Below, in pieces: positions 54,672 through 64,000 of a DNA stretch of 64,000 bases. The position numbers and the translations under genes were made by a program. Position 1 is the stretch's first letter. The number at the start of each line of letters is the position of its first letter. The notes beneath the pieces are model-generated. The model saw only the letters and a program-made list of their open reading frames with translations. It ran no database searches and was not told where the DNA came from. This stretch comes from Larix kaempferi (taxonomy: Eukaryota; Streptophyta; Pinopsida; Pinales; Pinaceae): the NCBI GenBank assembly GCA_027924585.1, contig BSBM01000047.1, forward strand, positions 21,887,501-21,951,500, written 5' to 3'.

Positions 54672-57602
54672 TCAGGGACATGCAAAACTAGCTCCAAGCG
54701 CATGGAACAAAGCTATGCCTAATGCAAGGAACATGGGCAAGATAAGGACACTCAGGGTGTGTCTCCTCCAGGTAAAAGGTGTCAAATTGAAAAGGCAAAA
54801 TGATACAGGGCTTAGCGGAAATGAGATCAGAGATGGAGGCTTATACAACGGGCTAAAAGCGTGGAAGCCGGCTTCAGGCTCATTAGCGCAAGCGGGATCA
54901 TAATAGATGCATATGCAATTTGAACACAAAGATGGGAACCTTATCAGGGATGGCCAGAAATATATGAGGAAGAAAGATATGAGGCTTCTTCTCAAAGTCA
55001 TGGTGAATCTAAAAAGGCTCCCGAACCTATGAGAAAAACTCAGCATGGGCACCAGAATGGCATAAGGGTGCTGACTAGGATGACCCATGTTAGGTAGGTT
55101 CTGCTGTCGGACTGGTGCACAATGCATAAAGAGATGGCTATCACACCAATATCCAACAGGTTCGACCCTATGGCGAATTCGGATGGCAAAAGGTTCAAAT
55201 GCAACATAACAGCGGGGAAGCCTAAACCTATATGCAAGGTTCTGAATATACCTGACATGGTCGCACAAGGTGTCGAAAAGGACCAGTAAGCAAGTATACA
55301 TCCAGCTAAGAATCCTGTCTCCAAGAAACATTAGTACCGGGATCATATCTAAAACATATGTAAAGGAAGACCCGATACAAGTCACTGTGGTAGAAATACT
55401 TTCAACTTCACTATCATCAACAGCAGGCATAAACAAGGCAGAGTCTTCGAATGAAGACTCTATGGTACCCAAGCCCGAGGACTTACAATCAACAAGATCA
55501 AATTCAGGATGAAGATCAAAGTTGAAGGACATGATGGAATCTGCAGAAACAAATTCATCATCACGGGAGTTGAAAATTCTAGAAGCATAATCAAACTCAG
55601 CAGGAACACCGATTTGCTGATCTATAGGAGAGTCCAAAGACTTAACAGTAGGAAGATCAGACTTTAAGGTCAAACCGGGGCTGGACATAACTGTGACTGG
55701 ATCAACATCCAAGTGAATGGCAGACTGTACCATAGACTCTAGGAAAACTTCATCGGAAGGAAGTATATCATCCCAGATAGAATACATATCTAAACATTCA
55801 GATCGAGATGTCACTTGGTCAAAAGCTGGGACTAAGTCCCGAGAAGGTAAGCATGAACTCAGAGACTTCTTCTCAGTAGCAGTTGAACTCAAGGAACAAT
55901 ATGCCACATGAGGCGCATGTGACATAGTAGTGCCTAATGACGAGGGATCAGACTGGTCTACAGTTGGGTAATAAGGAGGATCAACGAATGCAAGCTGGTC
56001 GATGGTGACAATGTTTTCGTTATGAGGGAAATGCATCACACGAAAAAGCGTAGACACCACAGCATGCATAGCATAAACGTAATCACGCCCGAGGATCATA
56101 TCAAAGTCCATAGGGTCCTTTAGAACCATAAAATCAACTAAGACTGTTTTTCCACCCAAGGTAACAGGTGCCTGACGGAGGAATCCGATCGGTTCACTAG
56201 GTCTTCTATCGAAGGTCAACGGCCAATTAACAGCTGGAATAATATTAGGGAAACCCAAATCTCTCCAAGTATAAGCGGATAAGATACTAACAGAAGCACC
56301 TTCATCAACAATACATCGATCAACCGTATGGTTCCAGATATCAACCTTTATCTGAAAAGGTGTCGAAGAAGGAAGGCGAGGCTCGGCTAGACTATTCCAA
56401 TCAAAGGAAACAATCCTAGGGCTTGGTAGGGGTTCACATGGCACAGATGAAGTGCCCCCTTTTTCAGGAACATCCAAACTGGAAATGCAGAAGACTTCAG
56501 TAGTAGGTGCATCAATCTCTGAAGGACTGATGGGATCGGTCGAAGATTGCATCGATTCAATCACTTCACTCTCCGAAGGAAGAGTGGGGTCGACCAAAGA
56601 TTGCATTGGTTCAACCACTTTATCAACCAAAGGTTGATCTGACTGCAGGGAATCTATAGACAACTCAGGAACAGAGGTTCCTTCAGACATGGACCACACT
56701 CTTCGTGCCTCTGGAATGGCAGGGCATCGGTGAGTAAGGTGATCTCCCTTACAAAGTTTACAAGGGAACTTTGGTTTCCGTCCTATAGGTTTAGACTCCT
56801 TTACAACGTCAGTACTCTCAGCATGACTAGCATTGGCTGACAGCTTGCCCCCAGCATGACTCACAGAGGCTGGTTGCTTAGAAGCAGAAGACTTTTGAAC
56901 TAAGGACCACACTTTTTGCACTTCTGGAAGTACAGGGCACAAGTAAGTAAGGTGGTCTCCCTCGCAAAACTTACAAAGGAACTTAAGCTTCTGTTTGTTG
57001 GGTTTGTCGACAATGTCAACTCCCTCAGCATGACTTGCAGTGGCTGATCTGATGTCTCCAGTATGACTCACAGGAACTGGTGACTTGTCATTAATATGGC
57101 TAGCAGTGATCAATGACGTGTCCTCAACATGACTGACAGTGGTTGAAGACAAACTTTCAGTATGATTTTCAGTGACTAAAAGTTTTCTCCCAGCATGACC
57201 TCCAGAGGCTGGGTGGGTGCCCCCTGCATGATTTGCAGAGGCAGGGTGCTTGCCCCCTTGTTTTGGCATCTTCTTCCTATTCTTCCCCCGTCTATTCCTT
57301 TTAGACTGCTGGTTACTAGTATTGCTACTTTCGCCACATGAGGTAGAAGGAGGAGGAGAAGATGTTACTGGCAAAGGAGGCACAGGGTTCTGATGCTCTT
57401 GATTTGAGGTGCTCACAAAAGAAGCGTCAGGAGCATGCAAGGCATTCGGAGTGGAAAACAACCAAACCGGCAGCCCAATAGTGAATCCAGGAAGATTCAG
57501 AGTAGCCATTAAGGGAGCACCAATGTTTCCAATGAATGGAACAGCACAAGGATCCCCCGGAACAGGGGTACCTTGATTGGCACTCGCCGGAATGCTAGAC
57601 AT
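54672..57602 (-). CDS. Tat-2 976-aa protein: zinc knuckles, protease module, hydrophobic C terminus
   Basis: Intact. Residues 30-47 (LMATLNLPGFTIGLPVW) match a phrase in the Tat-1 pol linker. 100-111 is basic (KRNRRGKNRKK). About 118-195 holds imperfect repeats of about 15 aa ending in (A/V)SH(A/V/I/T)(G/E/N). Two knuckles at 210-222 and 281-293 have the short spacing CX2CX3HX4C. The protease module is RCIVDEGAS (D433), TLGGKTVLVD and LGRDYVYAM. The C terminus has hydrophobic runs at about 748-779, 870-900, 925-940 and 950-970 that could span membranes. No capsid, RT, RNase H or integrase is seen. The last 100 residues may be read-through of noncoding DNA. It may bind element RNA and rely on another element for copying. 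Confidence 0.75.
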   Translation of the reverse strand: MSSIPASANQGTPVPGDPCAVPFIGNIGAPLMATLNLPGFTIGLPVWLFSTPNALHAPDASFVSTSNQEHQNPVPPLPVTSSPPPSTSCGESSNTSNQQSKRNRRGKNRKKMPKQGGKHPASANHAGGTHPASGGHAGRKLLVTENHTESLSSTTVSHVEDTSLITASHINDKSPVPVSHTGDIRSATASHAEGVDIVDKPNKQKLKFLCKFCEGDHLTYLCPVLPEVQKVWSLVQKSSASKQPASVSHAGGKLSANASHAESTDVVKESKPIGRKPKFPCKLCKGDHLTHRCPAIPEARRVWSMSEGTSVPELSIDSLQSDQPLVDKVVEPMQSLVDPTLPSESEVIESMQSSTDPISPSEIDAPTTEVFCISSLDVPEKGGTSSVPCEPLPSPRIVSFDWNSLAEPRLPSSTPFQIKVDIWNHTVDRCIVDEGASVSILSAYTWRDLGFPNIIPAVNWPLTFDRRPSEPIGFLRQAPVTLGGKTVLVDFMVLKDPMDFDMILGRDYVYAMHAVVSTLFRVMHFPHNENIVTIDQLAFVDPPYYPTVDQSDPSSLGTTMSHAPHVAYCSLSSTATEKKSLSSCLPSRDLVPAFDQVTSRSECLDMYSIWDDILPSDEVFLESMVQSAIHLDVDPVTVMSSPGLTLKSDLPTVKSLDSPIDQQIGVPAEFDYASRIFNSRDDEFVSADSIMSFNFDLHPEFDLVDCKSSGLGTIESSFEDSALFMPAVDDSEVESISTTVTCIGSSFTYVLDMIPVLMFLGDRILSWMYTCLLVLFDTLCDHVRYIQNLAYRFRLPRCYVAFEPFAIRIRHRVEPVGYWCDSHLFMHCAPVRQQNLPNMGHPSQHPYAILVPMLSFSHRFGSLFRFTMTLRRSLISFFLIYFWPSLIRFPSLCSNCICIYYDPACANEPEAGFHAFSPLYKPPSLISFPLSPVSFCLFNLTPFTWRRHTLSVLILPMFLALGIALFHALGASFACP

Positions 57603-59333
57603 AGTTTCCTGCTCAAATGAACAAGAAGTTCTCTAAGGCAAACTAAAAAAAAAAAAGTAGCACAAAGAGCACACCACTAAAAAAAAGGTCCTAAGTAAAT
57701 CAAACCAGGCAAACAGATGCCTTCCGGAGAAGAGTCTGGGATGATGAGGGCCCAAAACAGATCAACGAAGGATGAAGGACAGTTACTTGGGGTCCACAAT
57801 ACAATGACTAAGGGTGCAAGCGCTGGAATCACCCAACCGCCCTCCCAAAGACCTGCAAGGGATTTCCTCCCACGTCTGTCCTAGGTACAGCGGATATACC
57901 CTCCGCTGTCACCTGTGTATGAACCTAGAGTCTGATACTAAGGATACCACAACACCGAAAACTCCTGGGGGAACAGTCACCGGTCGAATCAGAAAGCGTG
58001 GGCAGGGTAGCTAAGCCCGAAACTCGAAAGAGTCCCCAATACGCAATCCGATCCTGGCGTATGCTCGAACAGAAAGTAGGAGGGGTATTCCCACAAACTG
58101 ATCTCACATTGACCTACTGCATATGCTCCCAGGCAAATTTTGAGTGAGGTGGGTTTGCCTAATGATAGTCTCACTACGATTTTTGCGCAATGTGTGATCT
58201 TGGGTGGTTTAAGGTGTTTTAAACCCAAGATCCTAACCAAAACTAGTTGGTGTAGTGTAACCTAGAAAAGAAAATGTTGCTAGTTCATTTTATTAGAGTT
58301 CATTTTAAAGGTTACTTGATTACTCAAAAAGGTAGTGGGTGTGTGAGAGTGGTTATAATAGAAATAGAGTACTGAAAATGAAATATTTACCACCAAACAA
58401 ATCTTTTTCTTTTCAATGCAAGTCTTAAAATTCTGATTTAGAATGCATGTGCAAATGCAATTTTTTAATCTTTTGAATGCAAAAAAGGTAAAAATAAAGT
58501 CTAAATGTAAAAAATTAAACTCAAAACCTAAGAATGCAGCTACTCAAGCAACTAGGTATGCAAAAGAAAACTTGTTCTTTTTTATGCAAAGCACTCTAAA
58601 ATCTTTTAAGCCACTTGCAAGGTACTCTATTTAGAAAATGAATCAAAATTCTTTATGCTTTTCAAAGGTAAGAAACAAAAAACTGAAACTAACCTACTAT
58701 CAAAGCAAAGCAAAGAAACTTTCAGGTTCTCTTTATGAAACAGTAAAAGCTACCAATATGACTTTCAAATTCTTATTGATGTAAGCATGCCAAACATTGG
58801 GAAAAGAGTACAAAAACTACTTTTAGACCCAAACGAAGCAAATGACCTACGAAGAAGTATGGTTTGGTAAAGTCAGGTCTGCACGTAAACAATGCAAACA
58901 AGGTCTTGAACAACAGCCAAAACACTTGAGCTTTCACTACAAAAGAAAAACTAAAAGCATAAGGGAGGACAAGAAACCAACCTAAAAGAGAAATTTCACT
59001 CAAATAGATACAAACAGGGTCAAAAAGACTCAAGAGGTTTCAAATCCAGTGGAAATGGGGCAAGCAAGTTCAATCAGACTCAAATTAGGGTACAAAACAC
59101 CAAACAGGTCCACAACCCCCCAACTTAAGTCAACAAACCCCAAAACTTTCCAAACAAACCCAAATTGATCAAAAGAGGTTCAAATCATGAATGTAGGATC
59201 AATACAAGGATGGGAGACCACCTACAGGGGTTTAACACAGACCTAAGGTCATCAGGGACCCCCAAAAATGCAGCCACAGCCCCCAGATTTGGGTCCACAA
59301 CCCAAAAACTCAAAAATTTCAAACCCAGATTTT
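57603..59333 (-). other. Tat-2 leader
   Basis: About 1.7 kb without a convincing coding frame. Near 57889-57915 an inverted repeat ACAGCGGA...TCCGCTGT is visible. 58068-58107 has GGAGGGGTATTCCCACAAACTG, similar to a phrase in the Tat-1 leader. 59030-59290 is A/C-rich with repeated CAAACCCCAAAA and CACAAC phrases. Confidence 0.4.
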
Positions 59334-59453
59334 GAGCGCTACTGTATATGAAGGAAACTAGCGCTCATAGCAGTATGGGCGCTACTGTGTATGAAGGAAA
59401 CTAGCGCTCATAGTAGTATGGGCGCTTCTGTGTGGTACAAACAGTAGCGTACA
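59334..59453. repeat. Inverted-repeat array next to the Tat-2 PBS, 43-bp period
   Basis: GCGCTACTGT starts at 59336 and 59379, and GCGCTTCTGT at 59422, at exact 43-bp steps. The first two are each paired with TAGCGCTC downstream (for example 59334-59341 with 59359-59366), forming 8-bp stems. It is positioned like the 33-bp array in the Tat-1 leader, between PBS and coding region. Confidence 0.8.
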
Positions 59454-59647
59454 AAAAAAAAGTCTAAAAAACGGGGTTAAAACCCCCAAACTGGGTCCAC
59501 AAAGGTTTGCAAGGGCTGGGAAGGGTCTGTAAAAAGCCCAGGAGGGTCAAACAGAGCCTACTAACTGATCCTAATCAAGAAAATGAACAAATACCATCAA
59601 ACAAGACTGAAGAAATGACCTTGGATACCCCTAAGCAGTTAGGCTTT

Positions 59648-59664
59648 CCCCAGCGGAGTCGCCA
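59648..59664 (-). other. Tat-2 primer-binding site
   Basis: The reverse complement reads TGGCGACTCCGCTGGGG, three bases inside the LTR at 59668. It is the same site as in Tat-1, supporting a common Tat/Ogre-like origin despite the loss of RT and integrase. Confidence 0.82.
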
Positions 59665-59667
59665 TTC

Positions 59668-60723
59668 TGTTGTGGGGAAAATGCACCTATAGTTCAGGGG
59701 AGAAACTACCAACTTACGGTGATAAAGATAGACTTACAAGCATTCTGCAAGTATAACTAATAAATGAAGAGATTAGGGTTTAGAGATGTAGGCACCTTAT
59801 TCAGAAGGTTGATCCTAGCTTTTCCTCCCTCACTCTTCAATGCTTATCCAGTGTCGCAATGCCCAGACCTGCAAAACAACTTGATACCTTTCTCAAATAC
59901 ATTTGACTACATATATAATACTGATATCTATAATGGAAAGAGACATCAAACTATAATCAAACAGTGATCAAATATTAAGACACATTAATAGGTCATATTT
60001 GGAAAGAGAAGAACGTCTGATCTTTATTAATGAATGAAAGCAAGTACATACAATTATACCTTCCTTCAAGCTTGGCACTTCACGAAACCTAGATTCAAGG
60101 TCTCCTGCTTCCGTTCTCCAAGGATCCCAGCCTCTAAGCAATTGTACTAGGGTTTACCAAAACTGAAGCACAAGAGAGGGGGATGAGGGTCTCCATTCCT
60201 CCAGCATAACTTTGCAATTAGGCTTGCTCCCTTCACATGGCCCTTCTACCCTCCTTATATAATCAATGAGGAAGAGGAAAAGAAGTTATAACCACTCAAG
60301 AGGTTTCCCAACCAACTTAACTTACTCGAATTTCGAGATTTTGACCAAAACAAGAGTGTACCCTACTCTACAGTATACAAAGTCGTGTACATATGGCAAT
60401 GGGTGCTACTTTGAATGAGGTAAAGTCGCGTACACACGCTACTATTATAACAGTAGAGTCGCGCTGATAGTGAAAAATGGCCAAAAACAGGCTTTTCTGC
60501 TCATTTTCAGGAGATGGTTTGGTCTGGAAAAATGTTCCTAAGGGTCATATACATCAAATGGGTCAAGAATGAGGTAATTTCAACCATTTTTAGTGTCCCA
60601 AATGACTCCTCCATCCACAATTGTCCTGTTGTGTGACTGAACTTGATCTCAAGAAGTGTCGTCATGCGACCAAGGGAAACAAGTGTCGTCACGGACGGAG
60701 AGGTGTCATTTCAAGCTATAACA
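59668..60723 (-). repeat. Tat-2 LTR (middle)
   Basis: 1056 bp and the same ends as the left LTR, with about four substitutions by eye. It serves as 5' LTR of the unit 51546-60723 and as 3' LTR of the next unit. Confidence 0.9.
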
Positions 60724-63700
60724 GATGCCCCCTAATGTATGAGGTCAGAGGGAGTACGGGAAACGATGGCCGAAATACATTATAAAAAATAAAAAAGAGT
60801 TGAATCGTGGAGGAACGGAGAAACCAAGAATCATAGGCTCAAATGAAGTACCTGAAAGCAAAGGCAAAGTCAGACAAACTTATCCATGGGGTAACTGTCC
60901 ATGTTCAAATGGTGGAACATGATCTCCAAGAGGATACAATAATGATCCAAAATACTGATGCATATATCATGGCCACTAAAATACAAGCGTGGATCCATGA
61001 GGAACATAAGTCGAAACATAGCCACATAAATACAAGGTGGATCTATGTCAAAACTGGAGAACATAGCCATAGAGAACAAGCTGGATCTATGTCTCATCAA
61101 GAGCCAAAAGGAGTGGGGCTCAGTCTTGCGCAACTTGGGCGATAACATAAATGAGGTGATGCTATCGAGGATCCCAAGGTCTTCATCCAAAAACAACCCA
61201 AGGTACAAACCTATCCATGCGAATAAATGAGCTGTTGTCGAACATGGGAGGTATCGTTTGATTACCGGTCATTGATGTATACCGTTAACAAACGCGAGGG
61301 TGTCCACCAATAATGAAAATGGAACCCAAGGTACCTAGTACATTCAAGCAAGTGCGAATAGATGGTCTTGCCGTCGAACACTTGAAGAATCCATCGGATA
61401 GGAGACATTGATGTATTCCCATCTATCCAATAGCGAGGGAAACTGCCACTAATGACTGCAATCCCCAAGGTACTAACCGAAACTCTAAACTTCATTCCCA
61501 GAGCACAACGAGCTGAAGTCGATGGGAAGAAGTCCGTTGGAAGGGAGGCCTTAATGCATCCTCCATCATCCAACACGAGGGACACGCAAAAGGTATGAAC
61601 TGATTTGGAGTAGGACTGAACACATGATGAAACATACTGACACCAAGGAATGGCCGACACATGAGGTCAAGGCAACTGCAGAATGGCCGACACAGGTTAT
61701 ATCCTTGAACAGTGAGCACGACACAAGAGTGACTTAGGCAGCTTTTAACACAAAGGGACCACGATACAAGTCTGCAATGTAGGAGACATTAACAGATTCT
61801 CCAAATGATTGGAAGACTAACCAAACGGAGGAGTAGGAACTCTGAGATCAAGTTTACCCTAAGGCCAATGCTAGAACCCAACTTGTTTGATAGACTCAAA
61901 ACAGGTGCTTTGTTCAAGGAGATAGTTGACTTGCTGCCATCATATTGAAAGATATTCTGACATTCTTCCCTTCCCTTTCCTTTTTCATTTTTTAACGAGC
62001 TTGACAAAGAACTAAAGCATGCTCGACGGTATTTTGATATTTAAGGAGTCTGAAAAACCTAGAAGAAAACTCCATACACCTATCCGTGGATTTTATATCG
62101 AGCCCGGATTGGTCTGTGCTCGGCGGTGTTTTCTTGCTTATAGAGTTGAAAAACTTAAACAGTCCTCTACTTACCCTCTCGTGGATTTCACATCGAGCCC
62201 GAGTAGGTGAATGCTCGCTTGGTTTTTTCACATTTCGAGAGTCTGAAAACCCTAAAGACGACTCCAAAGGTCCTTTTTCATAAAGTTAGTCTCCTTCCCC
62301 GAAAAAGTGTAAAATGATGGAAGAAGAACTCTTCTAGCGCATACAAGAGTATACCTAGAGTATACCTTTTCCGTAAATTATCCACCAAGGCCCGGAAAAG
62401 GGGTAATTCTATACCTAAGTGGATGTCGGTTCAGTTATTTTAACGAGCCTGAAAAGACAACTATGCTCGGCAAACTTTTCCTATTTAAGGAGTCTGAAAA
62501 GGGATTAAAAGAACTCCATAGGGATCTTTTCCGTAAAGGTTTAACGAGTCCGGAAAAGTAAACTCATGACCTCCTTACTGTTTTTAACGAGCTCAAAGGA
62601 GATAGGAAAATGCTCACAACTTCCTTACTGTTTTTAACGAGCTCGAAGTGAAGATGAAAGAAATGCTCATAACCTACTTACTGTTTTTAACGAGCTCGAA
62701 GTGAAGGTAGAAGAATGCTCGTAGCCTCCTTACTGTTTTTAACGAGATCGAAGGAAAGGTGGAAGACTGCTCGTTTGGGGGAAGAGACGAGTGTCAGGGA
62801 CATGCAAAACTAGCTCCAAGCGCATGGAACAAAGCTATGCCTAATGCAAGGAACATGGGCAAGATAAGGACACTCAGGGTGTGTCTCCTCCAGGTAAAAG
62901 GTGTCAAATTGAAAAGGCAAAATGATACAGGGCTTAGCGGAAATGAGATCAGAGATGGAGGCTTATACAACGGTCTAAAAGCGTGGAAGCCGGCTTCAGG
63001 CTCATTAGCGCAAGCGGGATCATAATAGATGCATATGCAATTTGAACACAAAGATGGGAACCTTATCAGGGATGGCCAGAAATATATGAGGAAGAAAGAT
63101 ATGAGGCTTCTTCTCAAAGTCATGGTGAATCTAAAAAGGCTCCCGAACCTATGAGAAAAACTCAGCATGGGCACCAGAATGGCATAAGGGTGCTGACTAG
63201 GATGACCCATGTTAGGTAGGTTCTGCTGTCGGACTGGTGCACAATGCATAAAGAGATGGCTATCACACCAATATCCAACAGGTTCGACCCTATGGCGAAT
63301 TCGGATGGCAAAAGGTTCAAATGCAACATAACAGCGGGGAAGCCTAAACCTATATGCAAGGTTCTGAATATACCTGACATGGTCGCACAAGGTGTCGAAA
63401 AGGACCAGTAAGCAAGTATACATCCAGCTAAGAATCCTGTCTCCAAGAAACATTAGTACCGGGATCATATCTAAAACATATGTAAAGGAAGACCCGATAC
63501 AAGTCACTGTGGTAGAAATACTTTCAACTTCACTATCATCAACAGCAGGCATAAACAAGGCAGAGTCTTCGAATGAAGACTCTATGGTACCCAAGCCCGA
63601 GGACTTACAATCAACAAGATCAAATTCAGGATGAAGATCAAAGTTGAAGGACATGATGGAATCTGCAGAAACAAATTCATCATCACGGGAGTTGAAAATT

Positions 63701-64000
63701 CTAGAAGCATAATCAAACTCAGCAGGAACACCGATTTGCTGATCTATAGGAGAGTCCAAAGACTTAACAGTAGGAAGATCAGACTTTAAGGTCAAACCGG
63801 GGCTGGACATAACTGTGACTGGATCAACATCCAAGTGAATGGCAGACTGTACCATAGACTCTAGGAAAACTTCATCGGAAGGAAGTATATCATCCCAGAT
63901 AGAATACATATCTAAACATTCAGATGGAGATGTCACTTGGTCAAAAGCTGGGACTAAGTCCCGAGAAGGTAAGCATGAACTCAGAGACTTCTTCTCAGTA
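60724..64000 (-). mobile_element. Tat-2 second internal copy, 3' part (runs off the window)
   Basis: Repeats 52602-55878 with few substitutions: PPT, degenerate repeats, the hairpin block (61983-62782) and the 3' part of the 976-aa frame. Confidence 0.9.
62794..64000 (-). CDS. Tat-2 976-aa protein, C-terminal part of second copy (partial)
   Basis: Same frame as 54672-57602 and open up to the window edge, which cuts it after about 400 codons. Differences from the first copy are few (for example FRPLYKPPS for FSPLYKPPS, and SPSECLD for SRSECLD). Both copies keep the frame open through the hydrophobic C terminus. Confidence 0.85.
   Translation of the reverse strand, partial: TEKKSLSSCLPSRDLVPAFDQVTSPSECLDMYSIWDDILPSDEVFLESMVQSAIHLDVDPVTVMSSPGLTLKSDLPTVKSLDSPIDQQIGVPAEFDYASRIFNSRDDEFVSADSIMSFNFDLHPEFDLVDCKSSGLGTIESSFEDSALFMPAVDDSEVESISTTVTCIGSSFTYVLDMIPVLMFLGDRILSWMYTCLLVLFDTLCDHVRYIQNLAYRFRLPRCYVAFEPFAIRIRHRVEPVGYWCDSHLFMHCAPVRQQNLPNMGHPSQHPYAILVPMLSFSHRFGSLFRFTMTLRRSLISFFLIYFWPSLIRFPSLCSNCICIYYDPACANEPEAGFHAFRPLYKPPSLISFPLSPVSFCLFNLTPFTWRRHTLSVLILPMFLALGIALFHALGASFACP

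Larger units (their letters stand above)
51546..64000 (-). mobile_element. Tat-2 tandem array: LTR-internal-LTR-internal (partial), RT/integrase-less
   Basis: LTRs at 51546-52601 and 59668-60723 (1056 bp each) lie exactly 8122 bp apart. After each, reading +, the same internal sequence starts (GATGCCCCCTAATG), so the second copy (60724-64000) repeats 52602-55878. Roughly fifteen differences over 4.3 kb are visible, so both copies are young but not identical. Orientation is minus, from the PBS at 59648-59664 and the open frame. The internal region of about 7.07 kb encodes one 976-aa protein and no RT, RNase H or integrase. The element interrupts Gypsy-D copy C; CCTAC (51541-51545) is the candidate target site, and the far end is outside the window. 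Confidence 0.88.

Noticed and set aside
55260-55360. Envelope protein in the Tat-2 C terminus
   Set aside because: Hydrophobic runs alone do not show an envelope. I see no signal peptide, cleavage site or fusion-peptide pattern, and part of the region may be read-through.
59668-64000. Pure assembly duplication of 51546-55878
   Set aside because: Scattered substitutions between the copies and correct LTR-to-internal junctions favour a real tandem, although long reads are needed to exclude an artefact fully.

Overview
This window looks like nuclear DNA of a seed plant with a large, repeat-packed genome. A gymnosperm is my guess, but nothing here proves it. The evidence is one split gene with clean GT-AG introns surrounded by about 58 kb of nested plant LTR retrotransposons (Copia, Tat/Ogre-like Ty3 and GPY/F-type Ty3). 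I see no bacterial or organellar gene set.

Layout. (1) 1-3340: an intact seven-exon alpha-carbonic anhydrase gene (828-3226, + strand, 267 aa). A SINE with a 19-bp target-site duplication sits in its second intron. (2) 3340-6395: AT-rich intergenic DNA with local tandem duplications. (3) 6396-12806: Copia-3 (- strand), internally deleted, with its left LTR split by Copia-1 (6630-10219, + strand, 5-bp duplication GAGAT). (4) 12807-14246: unassigned. (5) 14247-34349: Copia-2 (+), split by a 15.8-kb Tat/Ogre-like element, Tat-1 (16646-32494, - strand). (6) 34350 onward: a decayed Ty3 element, Gypsy-C, which starts inside the 3' LTR of Copia-2. It is itself interrupted at 37613 by an LTR-internal-LTR-internal-LTR-internal tandem array of a GPY/F-type Ty3 element (Gypsy-D copies A, B, C). 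(7) Copy C is broken at 51546 by a second tandem array, of a Tat-related element without RT or integrase (Tat-2). That array runs off the window end, so insertions are nested four deep.

Most interesting content. Tat-1 carries gag, protease, RT-RNase H and integrase, plus a second RNase H placed after integrase. On the opposite strand, between the second RNase H and the 3' LTR, lies a captured plant-mobile-domain (PMD) gene with its own TATA box, a 5' UTR intron and a coding intron. A 149-bp tandem array lies just upstream of its promoter. The 5' UTR intron holds palindromes spaced exactly 33 bp apart. A related array, also in exact 33-bp register, lies in the Tat-1 leader next to the primer-binding site. 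Tat-2 encodes one open 976-aa protein with two short-spaced zinc knuckles, a protease module and a hydrophobic C terminus, but no polymerase or integrase. Its 3' region shares a hairpin-rich noncoding block with Tat-1. The two Copia elements with a gag-protease region both lack integrase at the same place.

Limits: all boundaries, splice sites and family assignments were read by eye. No alignment or database search was run, and difference counts are approximate.
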